From NCBI RefSeq assembly GCF_900111685.1, contig NZ_FOHX01000016.1:1-64000 (forward strand): DNA of 64,000 nucleotides, read 5' to 3'. This DNA is from Nonomuraea wenchangensis. Its GTDB lineage: Bacteria > Actinomycetota > Actinomycetes > Streptosporangiales > Streptosporangiaceae. Below, one piece after another: positions 59,268-64,000 of this stretch. Position numbers and translations under genes: made by a program. Numbering within the stretch: the first letter of the stretch is position 1; every line of letters begins with the position of its first letter. A model generated the notes under the pieces. The model made no database searches. It worked only from the letters and a program-made list of their open reading frames with translations, and was not told the DNA's origin.

Positions 59268-60210
59268 CGAGCGTCACCGGCCCTCCCTCGGCGGCCGACT
59301 GTGCGAGGGCCAGGGCCAGGCGGTGGGTCCGCAGGGCCTCGCGGTACGTGGCCCGTACGTCCGCGTCCTTGCCCTGCACGGCGTCGATGAACGCGCGGTC
59401 CACGAGGGTCTTCGCGCGGCCGTCGTCCTCGATCACCCGCTCGCCGTCCACCACCAGGTGGGTCTCGGAGAGCTCCAGGGCGATGCCGTCGGCGCAGACC
59501 TCCAGCCCCACCCGGTGCTTGCGGGTGAGCAGGCAGGAGGTGGCGAGCAGCCCGGCCGCGCCGCCGGCGAAGCGCAGGACGGCGGCGCCCGCCCGGTCCA
59601 CCTCGCCGTCGGGCGCCTCGCCCGAGGCCACCGCGTGCACCATCGTGACCTCGCCGACCAGCACCCGCGCCAGGTCCAGGACGTGCACGGCCTGCTCGAC
59701 GACCTGGCCGCCGGACAGGTCCCGCCGCAGCCACCAGCCGACCGGCGGGACCTTGTCCAGCCAGTGGCCGATCGCGAGCCGTACGGGGCGGCCGGCCAGC
59801 AGTTCCGTGGCCCGGTCGAGGACGTCGAGATAACGCCAGTGATGGCCGACCGCGGACGGAAGAGATCTACGGTCGATTTCGGCCGCGATGGTTTCCGCGG
59901 TTCGGAGGTCCAAAGATAGTGGTTTTTCCACGAAAAGCGGCAGGTCGGACGACAAAACATCCAGTTCGGGGTTACCGTGCGCGAAAGGAGGCACGCAAAC
60001 ATAGACCGCATCGAGACGGCCGGCACTGAGCAGGTCCGCGTGGCTGCCATAGGCGGGGGAGCCATGCCGTGAGGCGAGAGCCTCGGCCTTCGCGAGATCC
60101 GTGTCGGCGATCCCGGCGATCGTGACATCGGAGAACCCGGACAGGACGTCTGCGTGACGGGCGGCGACATTTCCGGCACCTACGATGCCGACTCGGGTCA
60201 GTGGGGGCAC
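59260..60210 (-). CDS. Gfo/Idh/MocA family oxidoreductase
   Basis: The 316 residues start with the Rossmann motif 'VGIVGAGNVAARHADVLSGF', then 'DAVYVCVPPFAHG', and the conserved 'LFVEKPLSLD' (EKP, catalytic Lys). The C-terminal domain has 'QAVHVLDLARVLVGEV' (His-x3-Asp pattern). Family members oxidise or reduce sugars at one carbon with NAD(P). GTG 60210 was chosen because the Rossmann strand begins right there; upstream in-frame codons have no homology. It heads the leftward pair with MDR copy 2. Confidence 0.9.
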   Translation of the reverse strand: MPPLTRVGIVGAGNVAARHADVLSGFSDVTIAGIADTDLAKAEALASRHGSPAYGSHADLLSAGRLDAVYVCVPPFAHGNPELDVLSSDLPLFVEKPLSLDLRTAETIAAEIDRRSLPSAVGHHWRYLDVLDRATELLAGRPVRLAIGHWLDKVPPVGWWLRRDLSGGQVVEQAVHVLDLARVLVGEVTMVHAVASGEAPDGEVDRAGAAVLRFAGGAAGLLATSCLLTRKHRVGLEVCADGIALELSETHLVVDGERVIEDDGRAKTLVDRAFIDAVQGKDADVRATYREALRTHRLALALAQSAAEGGPVTLDG

Positions 60211-60309
60211 ACCCCCGCATATGCCACGTTCAGTTGCTATCAAACAAATATGTTCGGAAGCGCATAGGACGGGCAGGTTGCGGGTCCTCATGAGAACGGG
60301 GCTGACTGC

Positions 60310-61281
60310 ATGAAAACAGATGTGCGAGCCTTGTCCAGGGTCCAGGAGTGGTACGGCCCCCATTCGAGCACTGCCGCCGAATGGCCCGTCGACGCCTTAA
60401 TGCTGGCCAAGGGAACCACCACGGTGAGCGTCGTGCTGCCTGCTCGCGACGAGGAGAGCACGGTCGGCGACATCGTCACCGTCATCCGCAGGGAGCTCGT
60501 CGAGCGGGCGCCCCTCGTCGACGAGATCCTGGTCGTCGACTCCAACTCCACCGACGCGACCGCCGAGCGGGCCCGCGCGGCGGGCGCCCGCGTCGTGGCG
60601 CAGAACGACGTGCTCTCCCACCTGCCCCCGCTGACCGGCAAGGGGGAGGCCCTGTGGAAGGGGCTGGCCGCGAGCAGCGGCGACATCGTCGTGTTCGTGG
60701 ACGCCGACCTGCGCAGCTTCGGCGCGCACTACATCGCGGGGCTGGTCGGGCCGCTGCTGGTCGACGCCGGCGTCCACTTCGTCAAGGCCACCTACGAGCG
60801 GCCCTACATCGGCGCGGACGGCGTCCCCCAGCGGGGCGGCGGCGGGCGCGTCACCGAGCTGGTCGCCCGCCCGCTCATCAACCTGTTCTGGCCCGAGCTG
60901 GCCGGGTTCGCGCAGCCGCTCGGCGGCGAGTACGCCGCCCGCCGCGCCGTGCTCGAACAGGTGCCCTTCGTGACCGAGTACGGCGTCGAGTTCGGCCTGC
61001 TGGTGGACCTGCTCGACCTCGTCGGCCTGGACGCCATGGCCCAGGTCGATCTCGGTCACCGTACCCACACCCACCAGGACATGAGCGCGCTCGGCCGGAT
61101 GGCCGGGCAGATCATGCTCACCGCCTGGTCCCGGCTGGAGGGCCAGGGCCGGGTGATGGCGTCCGAGCCGCCCGCGCACACGCTGCTGCAGTGGGGCCTC
61201 GACGGCGACGCCGGGCTGGTGGACGTGGCCGTGGCCGAGCGTCCCCCGCTCGCCTCCGTGCTGGAGGAGGATCGCGCGTGA
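60310..61281 (+). CDS. gpgS: Glucosyl-3-phosphoglycerate synthase
   Basis: The 323 residues are a GT81 enzyme: 'VSVVLPARDEESTVGDIVTV', 'VVDSNSTDAT', the metal-binding 'VFVDADLRSFG' (Asp131, Asp133), 'YERPYIG', 'GGGGRVTELVARPLINLFWP', 'GFAQPLGGEYA'. GpgS transfers glucose from a nucleotide sugar to 3-phosphoglycerate, the first step to glucosylglycerate and methylglucose lipopolysaccharide. ATG 60310 is preceded by a weak site. The gene overlaps the next glycosyltransferase (GTGA). Confidence 0.95.
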   Translation: MKTDVRALSRVQEWYGPHSSTAAEWPVDALMLAKGTTTVSVVLPARDEESTVGDIVTVIRRELVERAPLVDEILVVDSNSTDATAERARAAGARVVAQNDVLSHLPPLTGKGEALWKGLAASSGDIVVFVDADLRSFGAHYIAGLVGPLLVDAGVHFVKATYERPYIGADGVPQRGGGGRVTELVARPLINLFWPELAGFAQPLGGEYAARRAVLEQVPFVTEYGVEFGLLVDLLDLVGLDAMAQVDLGHRTHTHQDMSALGRMAGQIMLTAWSRLEGQGRVMASEPPAHTLLQWGLDGDAGLVDVAVAERPPLASVLEEDRA

Positions 61282-62396
61282 AGGTCCTCATGAACGCGGG
61301 GCCGTGGCTCACCGTCCCGCCCCCCGGCTACGGCGGGATCGAGAACGTCGTGGCCACGCTGGTGCCCGCGCTGCGCGAGCGCGGCGTGCGGGTGGTCCTC
61401 GCCACCGTCGGGAGCAGCGACTTAGAGGTGGACGAGCTGATCAGCGTCTTCGACGACGGTCAGTTCGGCGAGCTGCAGAAGCCGTACAACCAGGTCATGG
61501 GCATCGCGCACGCCCATCAGGCGCGGATCGTCGCCGAGCTGCGCGGGCGCGACGACATCGACCTCGTCCACGATCACCTGGAGGTGGTGGGGCCGGCGGT
61601 GCTGGCGGCGTACGGCGGGCCGCCCGTCCTCCACACCCTCCACTGGGACCTGCGCAAACATCCTCACTTCTACGGCGCGTTCCCGTCCTCGATCAAGGTG
61701 AACGGCGTCTCGGAGTCGCAGCTCGCCCGCGCCCCCGAGGCCCTGCGCGCCGCCTCGCTCGGCGCGATCCACCTGGCGACGCCGCTCGCCGGCCGGCGGG
61801 TCGAGGCCGAGCGCGGCGAGCACCTGATCGTCATGGGCCGGGTCTGCGGGCTCAAGGGGCAGCACGTGGCTGCCCGCGTCTGCCAGAAGCTGGGGCTGCC
61901 GCTGGTGCTGGCCGGGCCGGTCAGCGGCCGGGACAGCCAGGCCGAGCTGGACGTCGTCGCCCAGGACCCCGACCATCCGCTGCACGGCCACCCCGACGTG
62001 CGCTACCACCTCGACCAGGTGGCGCCGTACCTGGATCACGACCTCGTGAGATGGGTCGGCGCGGTGGGCGGCGAGGAGCGTGACCGGCTCTACGCCTCGG
62101 CGCGGGCCGCGCTCTTCCCCATCCAGTGGGACGAGCCGGGCGGCACCGCCGTCGTCGAGGCGCTGGCGCTCGGCGTGCCGCCCGTCGGGCTGCGCCGCGG
62201 CTGCCTGCCGGAGATCATCGACCACGGACGCACCGGCTTCCTCGCCGACACCGAGGAGGAGCTGGCCGAGTGGCTGCTGCGGATCGACGAGATCGATCCG
62301 GAGGAGTGCCGCGCGGAGGCCCGCCGCCGCTTCTCTCCGTCGGTGATGGGCGAGCGCTACCTGGAGCTGTACGAGCGGATCCTGCGCGGTGCCTGA
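61278..62396 (+). CDS. GT4 family glycosyltransferase
   Basis: The 372 residues are a GT-B enzyme: N-terminal 'GPWLTVPPPGYGGIENVVAT', acceptor-domain 'DLVHDHLEVVGPAVLAAYGG', then the donor domain with 'IVMGRVCGLKGQHVAARV', and 'ALFPIQWDEPGGTAVVEALA', where Glu-x7-Glu contacts the nucleotide sugar. GTG 61278 overlaps the gpgS stop, so the two are co-translated. It may act on the glucosylglycerate product or in another glycoconjugate; the acceptor is unknown. Confidence 0.9.
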   Translation: MKVLMNAGPWLTVPPPGYGGIENVVATLVPALRERGVRVVLATVGSSDLEVDELISVFDDGQFGELQKPYNQVMGIAHAHQARIVAELRGRDDIDLVHDHLEVVGPAVLAAYGGPPVLHTLHWDLRKHPHFYGAFPSSIKVNGVSESQLARAPEALRAASLGAIHLATPLAGRRVEAERGEHLIVMGRVCGLKGQHVAARVCQKLGLPLVLAGPVSGRDSQAELDVVAQDPDHPLHGHPDVRYHLDQVAPYLDHDLVRWVGAVGGEERDRLYASARAALFPIQWDEPGGTAVVEALALGVPPVGLRRGCLPEIIDHGRTGFLADTEEELAEWLLRIDEIDPEECRAEARRRFSPSVMGERYLELYERILRGA

Positions 62397-62426
62397 CGCG
62401 AAGGGCCGCCCGGCGGCCCTTCGCCG

Positions 62427-64000
62427 TCAGCGGGACGCCACGGCGGCGGCCGGCCGCACCCGCAGCGCCAGCCGGGCCGGGACGGAGGTGGCGAGCAGGG
62501 CCAGGCCGGTCGCGGCGGCGATCACCAGCGCGTACGTCCCCACCGGCACGTACGGCACCGCCGACCCCGTCATGCCCGCCCCGAACGCCGCCAGCGTGAC
62601 CAGCGCGATCCCCGTGCCCAGCGCCGCCGCCACCAGCGCCGCGCCCAGCGTCTCCAGCCGCAGCATGCGCAGCACCTGCCGCTTCGTGGTGCCCGCCAGG
62701 CGCAGCGCCGCCAGCTCCCTGACCCGCCCCGAGGTCGCCATGGCCACGGTGTTGACCACGGCGATCGCGGTGAAGGCGATGATCAGCCCGAGGGCGACGA
62801 GCGTGGCCTGCTGGTTGGCGCCCCCGCCCACGCTGGGCCCGGAGGCGCCGGACAGCTCCGCGCCGTCCGGCAGCGCCGCCGCGAGCGCGTCCGCGTCCAG
62901 CGTGGGCGCCGACACGAGCAGGGCGCCCGAGGCGTCGTCCACGTGCCCGGGGACCAGCTCGTACGGCAGGGTGAGCTCGCCGAAGCCGAGCCCGCGGGCG
63001 TAGAGCGCGGCCACCGTGAGCCGCGCGGGGGTGCCGTCGCCGAGCGTGAGCCGCAGCGGGTCGCCGACACCGATTTCGAGCCGGGCGGCGGCCGCCGTGC
63101 TGACCGCGACCCCGTCCGCGGCGAAGCGGTCCATCGAGCCTTCGGTGACGCCCAGGTCCACGGTGCGCGGGTCGTAGGCGAGCGCCTGCGCCGAGAACTT
63201 GTCCAGCCCGACCCTGACCGTCGTGCGCAGCACCGGGGTGACCGCCTCGACGCCGGGCACGTCGGCGACCGTCGCCGCGTCCGCGCCCACCACCACGTGG
63301 CCGGCCCGCAGCCCTTCGCCGGCCTGTTCCAGCGCCGCCTGCCCCACCGTGGCGGGGGCGAACAGGATCGTGCACGTCATGGCCACCAGCAGGGTCAGCG
63401 GCGACAGCACCGAGGCCAGCCCCGCAGGCGTGGCCCGCAGGTTGCGCGCGGCCAGGAAGCCGCTCACCCCGGCCGCCCGCAGCGGCAGCACCCGCGCGGC
63501 GGCCCGCGCGAGCAGCGGCCCGAGCAGCGTCACGGCGACCGTCCACACCAGCGCCGTCAGCATCGTCACCGGCGTGGCCGCGGCCTCGGTCCGCAGCCCC
63601 GACAGCACCAGCGCCAGCACCACCCCGCCCGCCACACAGGCGATCCCGGCCACGGCCCGCCACCACGGGAGCCGCCCCCGGTCCAGCGCGGCCTCGCCGA
63701 GCGCCTCCACCGGCCGGATGCGCGCGATCCGCCGGGCCGACACCCGCGCCGCCACCAGCGCGGACCCGAGCGTGGCCAGGAACGCCACCAGCGGCGGGAA
63801 CGGGCTGACGACCAGCCGCAGGTTCGCCGGAGTGGTCCCGAGCGCCACGAACGTGGCGTGCAGCCACACGCCGACCCCGAGGCCCGCGCCCGCCCCGAGC
63901 GCCCCGGCGGCCACGCCCACCAGCAGCGCCTCGCCGCTCACCAGCCGGCGGACCTGCTTCGGGGTCGCGGCGACGGCCCGCAGCAGGGCCAGCTCGCGGT
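62427..64000 (-). CDS. FtsX-type ABC transporter permease (5' end outside window)
   Basis: This is the C-terminal about 524 residues of a MacB/FtsX-like permease; the frame is open at the window edge. 'RELALLRAVAATPKQVRRLV' near the right edge is the first FtsX cytoplasmic motif, and 'VRELAALRLAGTTKRQVLRM' the second. Between them are several membrane helices and a large extracellular domain (about 175-360 of the visible part). Such permeases work with a LolD-like ATPase, probably encoded just to the right. The substrate may be a lipid, peptide or signal. The stop is 62427, 30 bp from the GT4 gene, convergent. Confidence 0.92.
   Translation of the reverse strand, partial: RELALLRAVAATPKQVRRLVSGEALLVGVAAGALGAGAGLGVGVWLHATFVALGTTPANLRLVVSPFPPLVAFLATLGSALVAARVSARRIARIRPVEALGEAALDRGRLPWWRAVAGIACVAGGVVLALVLSGLRTEAAATPVTMLTALVWTVAVTLLGPLLARAAARVLPLRAAGVSGFLAARNLRATPAGLASVLSPLTLLVAMTCTILFAPATVGQAALEQAGEGLRAGHVVVGADAATVADVPGVEAVTPVLRTTVRVGLDKFSAQALAYDPRTVDLGVTEGSMDRFAADGVAVSTAAAARLEIGVGDPLRLTLGDGTPARLTVAALYARGLGFGELTLPYELVPGHVDDASGALLVSAPTLDADALAAALPDGAELSGASGPSVGGGANQQATLVALGLIIAFTAIAVVNTVAMATSGRVRELAALRLAGTTKRQVLRMLRLETLGAALVAAALGTGIALVTLAAFGAGMTGSAVPYVPVGTYALVIAAATGLALLATSVPARLALRVRPAAAVASR

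Overview
The window looks like chromosomal DNA of a high-GC filamentous actinomycete, most plausibly of the Streptosporangiales (Nonomuraea-like). Supporting genes include fused isobutyryl-CoA mutase, glucosyl-3-phosphoglycerate synthase, DinB/mycothiol-type enzymes, DUF3040 and DUF6343 membrane proteins, a PF04672 methyltransferase, and several sugar ABC operons paired with glycoside hydrolases. The genus is an inference from gene content and codon use. No rRNA or marker gene is present.

Region 1-10070 is the right-hand part of an integrative element. A large serine recombinase (8518-9990) lies next to a junction where the host alkB gene is cut after about 65 codons. The element carries a truncated IS630-type transposase at the window edge and a CAU tRNA. 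It also has a tightly overlapped leftward operon (4026 to 1045) with an HNH endonuclease, a prim-pol-like protein lacking its catalytic acids, and several small proteins. Further right are a winged-helix protein downstream of three 23-bp iteron-like repeats, two tandem excisionase-like genes, and two arrays with 16 same-strand copies of GGTCCTC. The left end and any transfer genes lie outside the window.

Region 10300-22800 is mostly housekeeping: an alpha/beta hydrolase, a RibD-type reductase, a lipoprotein, DinB-like enzymes, a MerR regulator, RecQ, an MFS transporter, an SDR, a type B L31 with a Zur-like box, small membrane proteins, a DUF4344 metallopeptidase, a secreted protein and a PfkB kinase.

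Region 22800-38500 holds two sugar systems. The first is a secreted GH87-type alpha-1,3-glucanase, a LacI regulator, an ABC importer and a GH13 glucosidase. A 29-bp element is shared by the glucanase and importer promoters, suggesting an alpha-glucan locus. The second is a cellobiose-type operon (CebE, CebF, CebG-like, GH1, LacI, APH-like kinase) controlled from a 16-bp palindrome that resembles the CebR box.

Region 38500-50600 has a broken enterochelin-esterase gene and a cytosolic Ser/Thr kinase next to a HTH-N6-methylase-specificity fusion, which is divergent from a PP2C phosphatase. Then come a CHAP protein that appears to start at CTG, a glucose-dehydrogenase-like MDR, IcmF, Tpx, a PF04672 methyltransferase and a BtuF-like metal receptor.

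Region 50600-64000 is a third sugar operon (solute-binding protein, two permeases, ROK). It is divergent from a catabolic set of two zinc-motif-less MDR enzymes, a TIM-barrel isomerase, a GH63-like hydrolase and a Gfo/Idh oxidoreductase. GpgS, a GT4 glycosyltransferase and a partial FtsX-type permease follow.
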